32,191 nucleotides of DNA from Bacteroides sp. (lineage in GTDB: Bacteria; Bacteroidota; Bacteroidia; Bacteroidales; Muribaculaceae), in assembly GCA_023666905.1 (NCBI GenBank), contig JAMPBC010000001.1, forward strand, positions 422,870-455,060, given 5' to 3'. The notes beneath the pieces are model-generated. The model saw nothing but the letters and a program-made list of their open reading frames with translations. It was not told where the DNA came from and did no database searches. Shown here in pieces: positions 17,001 to 24,919 of the stretch (the stretch's first letter is position 1; every line of letters starts with the position of its first letter). Both the position numbers and the translations under genes were made by a program.

Positions 17001-17148
17001 GATTCCGCTTGCCGTGAGGGCTACCGAACCGGGAAATGAAATCCAATCTCCCATGGCCTTGGTGATTTTAGGCGGACTCATCACCTCTACATTCCTGAAC
17101 ATATTCGTGGTCCCCGTTCTTTATAAAATTTCAGAAACAAAAAAATGA
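14056..17148 (+). CDS. RND efflux pump, heavy-metal CusA/CzcA family
   Basis: A 1030-residue inner-membrane proton-driven exporter of the usual length. It has a first transmembrane helix at about 15-33, a large periplasmic loop, six helices at about 345-550, a second loop and a final helix group. NDIDIFPDLNAPTVVVMTEA and GLAPEEVEKTVTYPIE are family signatures of the first porter domain. In TM4, AIGSLVDDAIVDVEN (401-415) carries the Asp pair D407/D408 and E414 of the HME-type proton relay. That signature differs from the textbook CzcA (DFG..DGAVV.VEN) and CusA (AIG..VDAAIV.IEN) forms, so I leave specificity open. The gene overlaps the channel gene by 4 bp (ATGA) and follows the adaptor by 2 bp, so it is the middle gene of an adaptor-pump-channel operon. 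Confidence 0.93.
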   Translation: MLNKIIRFALQNRVATLIVTGVLLLWGCYALLRNDIDIFPDLNAPTVVVMTEASGLAPEEVEKTVTYPIETALNGASDVRRVRSSSAAGFSVVWVEFNWGADIDRARRIVSERLMTISDKMPQGVGVPTLGPESSILGEMLIIGLTSSDSTQTSGMELRSIADRVIAPRLLSETGVSQVSVIGGDVAEYQIRLNSEKMRAFGVTLNEAREAAASLNDNTSGGVVYDYGNEYLIKGQVHTSSIKEIAQSPVRSDERGIVTFADIAMVEIGPSSPKLGVASVEAKPAVLITVTKQPHASTVKLTGKIDRLLEDLKTSLPKTVNIKTDIFRQSDFIDNSISNLQVSLLEGALFVIVVLFFFLMNLRTTLISLVALPLSVIVTIIILDALNLTINTMSLGGIAIAIGSLVDDAIVDVENVYRRLRLNRLLPEAERKKTIQVVYEASGEVRRPILNSTIIIVVSFLPLFFLSGLEGRLLVPLGISFVVALVASTLVALTVTPVLCSFLLAKGNALSTKEMSEPPLTRLMISGYSSLLSVVLRHRKLILGATALLLVISLCLVPTLGRSFLPPFNEGSLTINVSALPGLSLEQSNKIGLEAEQIILNTPEIKTVARKTGRAELDEHSLGVNVSEIEAPYELSDRSRNEMVRDLRARLNKIPGVNIEIGQPISHRIDAMLSGAEAQIAIKLFGNDLTQLYRSATQIKNVISDVDGIVDVTVEQQVGRPQIDIKPRREVMARYGITNADFLSFVSTAMAGEKVSQVYEDGMPYDVVLKADDTERNSLAAISSMLIDSNQGKIPLSTVAEVISTDGPNTINRENVSRRIVVSANIDGTDLHGAVNSIKGKIAEHVKLPTGYHIEYSGQFESEESASRTLLIASLCAIVVIFLILMHEYKSLSLALIILVNMPLALIGGILILSFTGSDINIPAIIGFISLMGIATRNGMLLMSRYNMLKEQQVGLTDRIMQGSRDRLTPIIMTALSSALALIPLAVRATEPGNEIQSPMALVILGGLITSTFLNIFVVPVLYKISETKK

Positions 17149-18350
17149 AAATTCGTCCGGTTTTTCAAATACTTGCTGCACTTTGTGCTCTCCCGCTGTG
17201 GGGCGCTTCTCAGTATAATCTCAACCACCTGGCTAAGTCCATAGCCGCCAACAATCCCGCCTATAACATAGAGCTGGAAAACAACCGCTCGGAACTCGCG
17301 CAACTTCACAGTGAAAACAATCTACCTGATCCTGAAGTGGAGTTTTCACATCTTTGGGGACAGGATGGTGTCGGCAATAAACTCGGCGTTCAGATTTCAC
17401 AAAGCTTCAATTGGCCGGGAGCCTATAAGGCTCGTTCCGCCGCTAATCAAGCTGAAATAGAGGCCAAAAATCAGCTTGCGTTAGTCAAACAGTCGGAATT
17501 GATTATGCAAATCAAGCAATCCATGATTGATATGGTCAACGCGCGTATGAAGCTTGATATTTATAATCAGGCTCTGCAATCCATTGACTCTCTTTCGGCA
17601 ATTGTGGAACGCAACGTTGCCAAGAAAGAGGTGTCGGTGCTTGACGGAAACAAACTTCGGATTGAGCGTATTGCATTTGCCCGCAAGCAACGTGATGCAG
17701 CAAATGCCATTGACCAAGCTTATCTTCAAATTGTGGAGCTTAACGGAGGCAAGCCTTGTCCGGAAATAAAAGAGGTGCTCACTTCCTACCCTGCCGACCT
17801 ACATCTTCGCTCGCTTGAGACTTACCTTGATGATTCCAATCAGTTCAATCCCCAACTATCCTACAACCGCATGCTGGCCAAGGCATCGGAGGCTAATGCC
17901 AAAGCCATATCACTTGAATCGTATCCCGGGTTTAATGTTGGCTTGCGGCATGAATTGGAGGACAATGACCGCTTCAACGGTTTCATAGTGTCAATGTCCA
18001 TTCCTCTTTTCTCAAACAAAGGGAAAAAGGAAGCCGCGCAACTCACCCAAAATGCGCTCACCATGCAGCAACAGCAAATAAAGGATGAGGATGCATCACG
18101 CATAAGAAAAGACTACACCATTGCCAAACAGCTTGAAGCCGAGATTGAACAATACGGAACGGTGCTTAACGGCGATGAGAATTTGCGATTGCTAAAAAAG
18201 GCTTTCGACATGCGCCACATATCGCTACTTGATTTCATGGCCGACCTGATTTACTTTACAAATGCCAAAGCCGATTACTGCGACCTTATTCACGCCTACA
18301 ATCTCAAGCTGCTGTCGCTTGAACGCTACTCCGGCCTCTCCGCCGAATAA
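17145..18350 (+). CDS. TolC-family outer-membrane efflux channel (CusC/CzcC-like)
   Basis: A 401-residue protein with a signal peptide (MKIRPVFQILAALCALPLWG, cleavage near GAS-Q). It shows the TolC pattern of two repeats of long alpha-helical hairpins: NHLAKSIAANNPAYNIELENN opens the first, and GVQISQSFNWPGAYKARSA is the 'QxFxxPG' landmark of the family. NVGLRHELEDNDRFNGFIVSMSIPLFS opens the second beta-strand pair, with IPLF the usual marker. Length is typical of the shorter CzcC-like members. Its start codon overlaps the pump stop (ATGA), so translation is coupled. Function: outer-membrane exit duct of the metal-type RND complex. A terminator follows. Confidence 0.9.
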   Translation: MKIRPVFQILAALCALPLWGASQYNLNHLAKSIAANNPAYNIELENNRSELAQLHSENNLPDPEVEFSHLWGQDGVGNKLGVQISQSFNWPGAYKARSAANQAEIEAKNQLALVKQSELIMQIKQSMIDMVNARMKLDIYNQALQSIDSLSAIVERNVAKKEVSVLDGNKLRIERIAFARKQRDAANAIDQAYLQIVELNGGKPCPEIKEVLTSYPADLHLRSLETYLDDSNQFNPQLSYNRMLAKASEANAKAISLESYPGFNVGLRHELEDNDRFNGFIVSMSIPLFSNKGKKEAAQLTQNALTMQQQQIKDEDASRIRKDYTIAKQLEAEIEQYGTVLNGDENLRLLKKAFDMRHISLLDFMADLIYFTNAKADYCDLIHAYNLKLLSLERYSGLSAE

Positions 18351-18375
18351 TTTTAACTGACACGTATCCAATAAA

Positions 18376-18410
18376 CGAGGTGCCCCGGTTGGGAGCACCT
18401 CGCGTTTTAT
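18376..18410 (+). terminator. Intrinsic terminator of the metal-efflux operon
   Basis: An 8-bp stem (CGAGGTGC 18376-18383, GCACCTCG 18395-18402), an inner CCC/GGG extension and then CGTTTTATTTG. It lies between convergent genes. Confidence 0.8.
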
Positions 18411-18435
18411 TTGTTGACGGAAATGTTTACAAGAA

Positions 18436-20592
18436 TTATTCTTCGGCGTTTTTCTCGGCGTATTCTTTGAGAAGTTTTTCCTGAACGTCGCCGGGAACAA
18501 GCTCGTAAGAAGCGAACTTCATGGTGAACGATGAACGGCCACCGGTAATGGAGCTGAGCGCGGTTGAATAACTTGACATCTCTTTCAAAGGCACCTTGGC
18601 TGAAATCTTTTCAAAGCCATCCTCGCTGGACATGCCCATGATGATTGCGCGACGTCCCTGAAGATCGCTCATCACATCACCCATCACATCGCCGGGTACC
18701 ATTACCTCAACATCGTAAACGGGCTCGAGCACCTTGGGATTAGCTGAACGGAATGCTTCGCTGAAGGCATTGCGGCCGGCAAGACGGAACGAAATTTCAT
18801 TGGAATCAACCGGGTGCATCTTACCATCGTAAATGCAAACGCGAACATCGCGGGCGTATGAGCCGGTAAGAGGTCCTTGCTCCATGCGGTCCATAAGCCC
18901 CTTGACAATGGCAGGGATGAAACGTGCATCAATGGCACCACCCACAATACAGTTGTGTACCACAAGCTTACCGCCCCATTGCAATGGAATTTCCTGAGTG
19001 TCGCGAACGTTCATCTTGAATTCCTGATTGCCGAAACGATATGTGTCGGGGGCTGGCATGCCTTCTGTGTAAGGCTCGATGATGAGATGAACTTCACCGA
19101 ACTGACCGGCACCACCTGACTGCTTTTTGTGGCGATAGTCGGCTCGTGCAGCCTTGGTGATTGTTTCACGATAAGGAATTTTCGGTTCTTCAAACACAAT
19201 GGGAAGCTTGTCGTTGTTTTCAACACGCCACTTCAGAGTGCGCAGGTGGAATTCTCCCTGGCCTGAAAGAATTGTTTGCTTAAGTTCCTTTGACTGCTCG
19301 ACTTCCCAAGTGGGGTCTTCCTCGTGCATGCGGGTGAGGATAGCCGAAAGTTTTTCAGCATCGCTTTCAGTAACCGGACGGATTGCACGCTGATATTTGG
19401 GAGCGGGATATTTAATGAAGTCAAATCTGTAATCGCATCCTTTGGCATCGAGAGTGTTTCCGGTGCGGACATCTTTCAGTTTCACGGTGGCGCCTATATC
19501 GCCGGCGCAAAGTTTGTCGACCGGGGTCTTTATCTGGCCACACACGCAGAACAGCTGGGCAATGCGCTCCTTGGAATCGCGGCTAACGTTGTCAAGGTCA
19601 ACGCCCGGAGTGAGTGTTCCTGACATAACCTTGAAGTAGCTAACTTCACCAATATGGGGTTCTACAGTGGTTTTGAACATGAACAATGACAGAGGACCAT
19701 TGCTATCGGGCTTCACTTCGCGACCCTCAACATCGTGGGGTGCGGGCATGTCCTCAACAAACGGAACAACATTGCCAAGGAATTCCATCATGCGGCGCAC
19801 GCCCATATCCTTGGCTGCACTCACGCAGAACACGGGATAGATGGAACGGTCAACAAGACCTTTGCGGATACCTTCGCGCATTTCATCCTCCGAAAGATGT
19901 CCCTGGTCGAAGAATTTTTCCATGAGGGTTTCATCGTTTTCAGCGGCAGCTTCAACCAAAGCCTGATGCAATTCCTGGGCACGTTCCATTTCCTCGGCGG
20001 GAATATCTTCAATTGTAGGCACGCCACCGTCGGGGCCCCATGAATATTTCTTCATCAAAAGCACGTCAATCATTGAATTGAACGACGGGCCTGTTGCAAG
20101 AGGATACTGAATGAGCACAATCCTGTTACCAAACACCTCTTTCATCTGCTCAACCACGTTCTCGAAATCGGCTTTCTCGCCATCGAGCTGGTTCAGAGCG
20201 AACATAACGGGTTTCTTAACTTTGCCAACGGTGCGGAAAATGTTGTGGGTCCCCACTTCCACGCCATATTGCGAGTTAATTACAATAACGGCGGTGTCTG
20301 TTACATTGAGAGCTGTGATTGCACTTCCAACAAAGTCATCGGCTCCGGGGCAATCTATAACATTGAGTTTCTTGTTAAGAAATTCGGCATAAAACACGGT
20401 TGAGAAAACAGAGTAGCCGTATTCTTTTTCAACCGGGAAATAGTCACTTACAGTGTTTTTTCCATCAACTGTGCCGCGGCGTTTTATAACTCCACACTCG
20501 TAGAGCATAGCTTCAGCGAGTGTGGTTTTACCCGAGCCCTTGCTTCCGAGCAGAGCTATGTTTTTAATCTCGTTGGTTTGGTAAACTTTCAT
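18436..20592 (-). CDS. fusA2: Elongation factor G paralogue (EF-G2 type) with altered GTPase motifs
   Basis: A 718-residue EF-G-family protein with all five domains. The P-loop GSKGSGKT (16-23) is intact and NQLD (134-137) replaces NKMD. The G3 motif is DCPGADDF (80-87), where normal EF-G has DTPGHVDF: the catalytic His is Ala84. The switch I 'RGITI' is YGYSV (58-62). Domain IV (SGGAGQFGEVHLIIEP) and the C-terminal domain V (LEPVYDVEVMVPGDVMGDVMSDLQGRR) are well kept. This matches the Bacteroides EF-G2 described as translating without GTPase activity, needed for gut colonisation and induced by the carbon-limitation regulator Cur; I recall this from the literature. It would promote translocation under starvation with little GTP use. 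It is convergent with the efflux operon. pgk, in the same direction, lies upstream, about 240 bp away and with its own terminator. Confidence 0.9.
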   Translation of the reverse strand: MKVYQTNEIKNIALLGSKGSGKTTLAEAMLYECGVIKRRGTVDGKNTVSDYFPVEKEYGYSVFSTVFYAEFLNKKLNVIDCPGADDFVGSAITALNVTDTAVIVINSQYGVEVGTHNIFRTVGKVKKPVMFALNQLDGEKADFENVVEQMKEVFGNRIVLIQYPLATGPSFNSMIDVLLMKKYSWGPDGGVPTIEDIPAEEMERAQELHQALVEAAAENDETLMEKFFDQGHLSEDEMREGIRKGLVDRSIYPVFCVSAAKDMGVRRMMEFLGNVVPFVEDMPAPHDVEGREVKPDSNGPLSLFMFKTTVEPHIGEVSYFKVMSGTLTPGVDLDNVSRDSKERIAQLFCVCGQIKTPVDKLCAGDIGATVKLKDVRTGNTLDAKGCDYRFDFIKYPAPKYQRAIRPVTESDAEKLSAILTRMHEEDPTWEVEQSKELKQTILSGQGEFHLRTLKWRVENNDKLPIVFEEPKIPYRETITKAARADYRHKKQSGGAGQFGEVHLIIEPYTEGMPAPDTYRFGNQEFKMNVRDTQEIPLQWGGKLVVHNCIVGGAIDARFIPAIVKGLMDRMEQGPLTGSYARDVRVCIYDGKMHPVDSNEISFRLAGRNAFSEAFRSANPKVLEPVYDVEVMVPGDVMGDVMSDLQGRRAIIMGMSSEDGFEKISAKVPLKEMSSYSTALSSITGGRSSFTMKFASYELVPGDVQEKLLKEYAEKNAEE

Positions 20593-20775
20593 GTTATCAG
20601 ATGTTTACGGTGAATAGTTAGAGTTATTGGAAATTTCGGGCTATTCGCTTCCGAAATCGGTTGCAATGTAGTAATAATTTTTGATATTTATGCAGCCCAC
20701 AATTATGTTTTACAGCATAAAAATCCGGTTACTCGAAACTCCAAGCGCCAACACATTTTATAAGGAATAAAACGA

Positions 20776-20803
20776 CATTGCAGGAGCCGGAGCCCCTGCA
20801 ATG
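20776..20803 (-). terminator. Intrinsic terminator of pgk
   Basis: A 9-bp stem (CATTGCAGG 20776-20784, CCTGCAATG 20795-20803). Read leftward it is followed by TCGTTTTATTCC. It starts about 27 bp beyond the pgk stop and separates pgk from fusA2. Confidence 0.75.
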
Positions 20804-20829
20804 GTTATGCGGATTATTCAAATGGAGGA

Positions 20830-22077
20830 TTAGTCCTTGACAGCGGCTACGCCGGGAAGAACTTTTCCTTCGATGGCTTCGAGAAGTGCACCGCCACCGG
20901 TTGACACGTACGAAACCTGATCGGCAACGCCGAATTTGTTTACGCAAGCCACGGAGTCGCCACCGCCAACGAGCGAGAAGGCGCCGTTTTTGGTTGCCTC
21001 GACAATGGCATCGGCAATGGCACGTGAGCCACCGGTGAAGTTGTCGAACTCGAACACACCGGCAGGACCGTTCCAAAGAATGGTCTTGGCAGGAGTGATG
21101 GCTGCTGCAAAAGCTTTGCATGATTCAGGACCTGCATCAAGGCCTTCCCAACCGTCGGGAATATCCATCACGGAGCAGATTTGAGTGTTGGCATCGTTGC
21201 TGAAAGAGTCGGCGGCAACGCAGTCGGTGCCCAACACCAGGTTAACACCTTTTTCTTTAGCTTTCTGCATAATGCCAAGAGCGAGGTCAAGCTTATCGGT
21301 TTCGCAGATGGAGTTACCAACCTTGCCGCCCATTGCTTTGGCAAATGTGTAGGTCATACCACCGCAAAGGATAAGGTTGTCAACCTTGTCCATGAGGTTT
21401 TCGATGATGCCGATTTTGGTTGACACTTTTGAGCCACCCATAATGGCGGTGAAGGGGCGCTTGATGTCCGAGAGGATATTGTCAACAGCCTTAACCTCTT
21501 TTTCCATGAGGTAGCCGAGCATTTTGTCCTGCTTGTCGAAATAGTCGGCAATAACAGCGGTCGAAGCGTGTTTGCGGTGAGCGGTACCGAAAGCGTCGTT
21601 CACATACACGTCGGCATAGCTGGCAAGAGTTTTTGCAAACTCTTTCTGACGCTCTTTCATCTCCTTCTTGGCAGCTTCGTAGCCGGGATCGGTTTTGTCA
21701 ATGCCCACGGGCTTGCCCTCTTCTTCAGGGTAGAAGCGGAGGTTTTCAAGAAGAAGCACTTCGCCGGGCTTGAGAGCTGCAGCAGCTTCTGAAGCTTTTG
21801 CGCAGTCAGGAGCGAACTTCACGTCGGTGCCAAGTGCTTTGGCAACGGCATCCTTGATTTGAGCAAGAGAGAATTTGGGGTTAACTTTTCCTTTGGGTTT
21901 ACCCATATGGCTCATGATGATGAGGCTTCCACCGTCCTTAAGAATCTTTTTAAGAGTGGGGAGCGCACCGCGAATACGGGTATCGTCAGTGATGTGGCCA
22001 TTCTCATCCAGAGGCACGTTGAAGTCAACGCGCACAATTGCCTTTTTGCCGGCAAAGTTGAAATCGTCGATATTCAT
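20830..22077 (-). CDS. pgk: Phosphoglycerate kinase
   Basis: The 415-residue cytoplasmic glycolytic enzyme transfers phosphate between 1,3-bisphosphoglycerate and ADP. Signatures: [17 protein letters not shown] (11-27) at the N-terminus, [13 protein letters not shown] (substrate-binding His/Arg-type loop), [16 protein letters not shown], the hinge region [16 protein letters not shown], and the nucleotide-binding [14 protein letters not shown] and [19 protein letters not shown] at the C-terminus. Length is normal. The start at 22077 fits the family. It has its own promoter (22162-22134) and terminator, so it is a single-gene unit. fusA2 lies downstream in the same direction. Confidence 0.98.
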   Translation of the reverse strand: MNIDDFNFAGKKAIVRVDFNVPLDENGHITDDTRIRGALPTLKKILKDGGSLIIMSHMGKPKGKVNPKFSLAQIKDAVAKALGTDVKFAPDCAKASEAAAALKPGEVLLLENLRFYPEEEGKPVGIDKTDPGYEAAKKEMKERQKEFAKTLASYADVYVNDAFGTAHRKHASTAVIADYFDKQDKMLGYLMEKEVKAVDNILSDIKRPFTAIMGGSKVSTKIGIIENLMDKVDNLILCGGMTYTFAKAMGGKVGNSICETDKLDLALGIMQKAKEKGVNLVLGTDCVAADSFSNDANTQICSVMDIPDGWEGLDAGPESCKAFAAAITPAKTILWNGPAGVFEFDNFTGGSRAIADAIVEATKNGAFSLVGGGDSVACVNKFGVADQVSYVSTGGGALLEAIEGKVLPGVAAVKD

Positions 22078-22133
22078 AATTCGGTTAGAGGTTATGATGT
22101 TATTAAAAATGATGATTAATCATATTGTTTTCG

Positions 22134-22162
22134 CAAAATTAGCGATTTTTTTCCGTAATCAA
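22134..22162 (-). promoter_or_regulatory. Probable promoter of pgk
   Basis: On the minus strand, TTG (22162-22160), an 18-bp spacer and TAATTTTG (22141-22134), which is a perfect TAnnTTTG. It lies about 57 bp before the start and is back-to-back with the promoter at 22200-22231. Confidence 0.45.
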
Positions 22163-22199
22163 TCCTAAATTATTGAAAACTTCCGAAATTATTTCCGGA

Positions 22200-22231
22200 T
22201 TTGCCCAAACGAACAATTATCACTACATTTG
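22200..22231 (+). promoter_or_regulatory. Bacteroidetes-type promoter of the TonB_C protein gene
   Basis: TTTG (22200-22203), an exact 20-bp spacer, TACATTTG (22224-22231). Transcription would begin near 22238. That rules out the TTG at 22229 and the ATG at 22235 as starts and favours the ATG at 22259. Confidence 0.65.
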
Positions 22232-22258
22232 CCAATGAACATCCAAAAGCCAAAGAAC

Positions 22259-23452
22259 ATGAAATTCGCCAATCAGACTGAAAAACTATTTTGCGTGCTC
22301 ACAATGTTATTTGTAGGCTTAAGCTCTTTCGGGCTATCCAACAACCTGCGATATTATCGCAAACTTAACACCCGCGCCGAACGAGCCCTGAAAGGAGAGG
22401 TGAAAAAAGTAACAACCCACAAGGTGGATTTTGCCCGCGAATGGGGCGATATAAAAATAAAGGGGAAGCATCCGGTCGATTCAATTGTTTACGACAGCCG
22501 GGGCCGGGTTCTTTACAATTGGCCGGCTTCAAACTTTGGCGACTACTATAAAGGAAAGTATCAAAAAATCTCTTGGAAAGATAATGAACATTCCATATTA
22601 TATAGCTTTCCCGGATACAATAATTCAATCAAGTCTTCCAGCATCACTATAAAATTCAAATACGAATACGACGCGCAGAACCGGCTTGCATCAGTAACTG
22701 AAACATGGCCCGACAACAAGGTCTGTAAAGTTATATTTAAATATAATCCCGATGGCGGTTACACTTCGACAGTATATAAATCCATTGACGCATTAGCAGA
22801 GTCATCAAGCCACAGCAGCATCAATTCAACTTCCGATTACTTCTACTGCCCTTATGAACTGCCTCAATATGAAGATAGGTATTTGGATAATTATGACTCG
22901 AATTTCAGTGATTACAGATACAAGGTGGAGAACGATTCGCATGGTAACTGGGTAAAAGCTGAGAGATATGATTCCGATGATAACCTTATTGAAATGTATG
23001 TCAGGGAAATAGAATATTTTGACAATAACATCGGCACCGCTGAAGAAACTGCAATCGGCACGGTAAATAGCGACAATGACGTTGATAAAATAATCAACGC
23101 CATGGAACGAGATAGCAAATATTACGAATACGAAGACAACAAGGTGTTCACCTCTGTTGAACAAATGCCGGTTTACCCCGGTGGAGATGCAGCTCTCATG
23201 AAATGGGTGTCAGACCACATCCGCTATCCAAGCGAAGCTCAGCAAAATGGCATTCAAGGTCGTGTTGTGGTAAAATTCGTTGTAGCCAAGGACGGCAGCA
23301 TTGGTGACGTTGAGGTGGTTCGTGGTATTGACCCCGACCTTGACAATGAAGCCAGGCGAGTGGTTAAAACTCTTCCGAAGTTCACTCCGGGTAAAATGAA
23401 CGGCAGGCCTGTCAACGTATGGTACACCCTTCCAATCACTTTCAAACTTTAA
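22259..23452 (+). CDS. TonB C-terminal domain protein with YD-repeat-like middle
   Basis: About 397 residues from the ATG at 22259, chosen because the promoter lies over the earlier in-frame starts and because this start gives a clean signal/anchor (MKFANQTEKLFCVLTMLFVG). The middle holds several beta-rich segments that look like degenerate YD/RHS-type repeats: IVYDSRGRVLYNW, KYEYDAQNRLASVTE, FKYNPDGGYTSTVY, KVENDSHGNWVKAERYD. The last ~100 residues are a TonB_C domain: PVYPGGDAALMKWVSDHIRYP, GRVVVKFVVAKDGSIGDVEV, PKFTPGKMNGRPVNVWYTLP. There is no Pro-rich spacer as in true TonB. The TonB_C domain here probably binds an envelope partner rather than energising receptors. No ExbB/ExbD genes are adjacent. 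Function is unknown. Confidence 0.8.
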   Translation: MKFANQTEKLFCVLTMLFVGLSSFGLSNNLRYYRKLNTRAERALKGEVKKVTTHKVDFAREWGDIKIKGKHPVDSIVYDSRGRVLYNWPASNFGDYYKGKYQKISWKDNEHSILYSFPGYNNSIKSSSITIKFKYEYDAQNRLASVTETWPDNKVCKVIFKYNPDGGYTSTVYKSIDALAESSSHSSINSTSDYFYCPYELPQYEDRYLDNYDSNFSDYRYKVENDSHGNWVKAERYDSDDNLIEMYVREIEYFDNNIGTAEETAIGTVNSDNDVDKIINAMERDSKYYEYEDNKVFTSVEQMPVYPGGDAALMKWVSDHIRYPSEAQQNGIQGRVVVKFVVAKDGSIGDVEVVRGIDPDLDNEARRVVKTLPKFTPGKMNGRPVNVWYTLPITFKL

Positions 23453-23518
23453 AGGGACAATTCAACCCCAACAAAATAATTGTAATCTTTGCACTTTTTT
23501 AATATCACATCCCCAAAC

Positions 23519-24022
23519 ATGAAACGAATAATAATGCCGTTGATTATGCTTCTGACACTTACCGTTGCATCGGCTCAGTCACATAAGCAGGCTGCCAACC
23601 TTGGAGTGAAGCCACTTACTCAGTATCTGCTCGTAGCAGTGTGTGACGATGGGATAGGAGCGACATTCCGGGGCAATATAGAGGTACAGCTAAAGAACCT
23701 TGGCTTTAAGGTGACAACCTACCGCCGGCCTTCGCATATTGATGACATGGAAAGCTATCCGTATTTGAAAGCCACACGCCAAGGCAGGAATGGCACGACA
23801 AAGATTGAAATGGAATCAGGCGAAGACACGCTGTGTATCATTGACTTTGCTAATCAGGCTGAGGCAGATGCTTTTGTCAAATCAATGATTAAATCAGGTT
23901 ACAAAAAGGATGGCAATGTCTATGCTCACCCGGCCAACGGCCTGGCCAAGATATATGCAAAAGTAAGCGGCAAGAGGGTGAAACTAATCAGTCCCTTTGA
24001 AATGTGCCCCGACAACTGGTAA
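23519..24022 (+). CDS. Secreted protein of unknown function
   Basis: 167 residues. I chose the ATG at 23519 because it begins a clean signal peptide (MKRIIMPLIMLLTLTVASA-QS); a TTG start 10 codons upstream is not needed. The mature part is mixed alpha/beta with lone Cys residues (VAVCDDGIG, EDTLCIIDF, FEMCPDNW), and I do not recognise a family. FANQAEADAFVKSMIKSGYK looks like a helix at the edge of a sheet. It follows the TonB_C gene by 66 bp in the same direction and may be co-transcribed. It is convergent with pyrF; the two stop codons are 19 bp apart. Confidence 0.65.
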   Translation: MKRIIMPLIMLLTLTVASAQSHKQAANLGVKPLTQYLLVAVCDDGIGATFRGNIEVQLKNLGFKVTTYRRPSHIDDMESYPYLKATRQGRNGTTKIEMESGEDTLCIIDFANQAEADAFVKSMIKSGYKKDGNVYAHPANGLAKIYAKVSGKRVKLISPFEMCPDNW

Positions 24023-24041
24023 AATCTTTGGTAACTGAACC

Positions 24042-24866
24042 TTAACAATGCTCAGTGAGTAACTGCGCCATTTGTGTGCTCAGCTTCCGCGCCTCTTCAG
24101 CAGCCCGCTGCGCAAAATCAAGCCCCGACGAGGCGTAGATTATTCCTCGCGATGAGTTTACCAGCAAACCGCAGTCGGTCGTCATGCCATAGCGTGCCAC
24201 TTCCTCAAGGCTGCCTCCCTGCGCACCAACTCCGGGTACGAGAAGGAACGACCGGGGTGCAATGCGGCGAATTTCCTTGAACATTTCCCCCTGCGTTGCT
24301 CCAACCACGTACATCATTTCATCCGGTCCGGCCCACTGGCTTGACTTGCGGATAACGGTTTCAAACAGAGGGGTGCCCTGCGCATCCTCGATTAGCTGAA
24401 AGTCGTGGCTGCCTTTATTGGAGGTCAACGCAAGCAGAATCACCCACTTGCCTTCGTAGCCAAGGAAAGGCTTCACGCTATCCTCACCCATATAAGGCGC
24501 AACGGTTATGGCATCGACGTCGAGATGTTCAAAAAAACTGCGGGCATAAAGCTTGGAGGTGTTTCCAATGTCGCCACGCTTGGCATCGGCAATTATGAAC
24601 TGGTCGGGATAGCGCTCGCGTATGTAGCTAATGGTGCGCTCAAGCACGTTCCACCCTTCGGCTCCGAAACTCTCGTAAAAAGCAAGATTCGGCTTATAGG
24701 CAACACAATAGGGGGCCGTTGCATCGATAATAGCCTTGTTGAATTCAAACATAGCATCGGGGTGCGATGCCAAATGAGGGGGCAACTTCAAGGGGTCAGT
24801 GTCAAGACCCACGCAAAGAAACGATTTTTTACTACGGATGTTTTCTACAAGTGCTTGGCGGTTCAT
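24042..24866 (-). CDS. pyrF: Orotidine 5'-phosphate decarboxylase
   Basis: The 274-residue cytoplasmic TIM-barrel enzyme makes UMP from OMP, the last step of de novo pyrimidine synthesis. It has the long (type 2) form. The active site [10 protein letters not shown] (94-103) holds the Asp-Lys-x-x-x-Asp set (D94, K96, D99). [14 protein letters not shown] is at the start, [12 protein letters not shown] follows, and [13 protein letters not shown] plus NSSRGIIYA form the phosphate-binding end. It lies 53 bp downstream of prfA in the same direction, so the two are probably one operon; the pair prfA-pyrF is, from memory, a common Bacteroidales arrangement. Confidence 0.97.
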   Translation of the reverse strand: MNRQALVENIRSKKSFLCVGLDTDPLKLPPHLASHPDAMFEFNKAIIDATAPYCVAYKPNLAFYESFGAEGWNVLERTISYIRERYPDQFIIADAKRGDIGNTSKLYARSFFEHLDVDAITVAPYMGEDSVKPFLGYEGKWVILLALTSNKGSHDFQLIEDAQGTPLFETVIRKSSQWAGPDEMMYVVGATQGEMFKEIRRIAPRSFLLVPGVGAQGGSLEEVARYGMTTDCGLLVNSSRGIIYASSGLDFAQRAAEEARKLSTQMAQLLTEHC

Positions 24867-24919
24867 GGTTTATGAATGTTGAAATGGTAAATTAAAAATA
24901 TCTTTAAGGAGTTAGCGGT

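Noticed and set aside
22229-22258. Upstream starts (TTG at 22229, ATG at 22235) for the TonB_C gene
   Set aside because: They overlap or precede the expected transcription start from the promoter at 22200-22231, and the ATG at 22259 gives a cleaner signal peptide.
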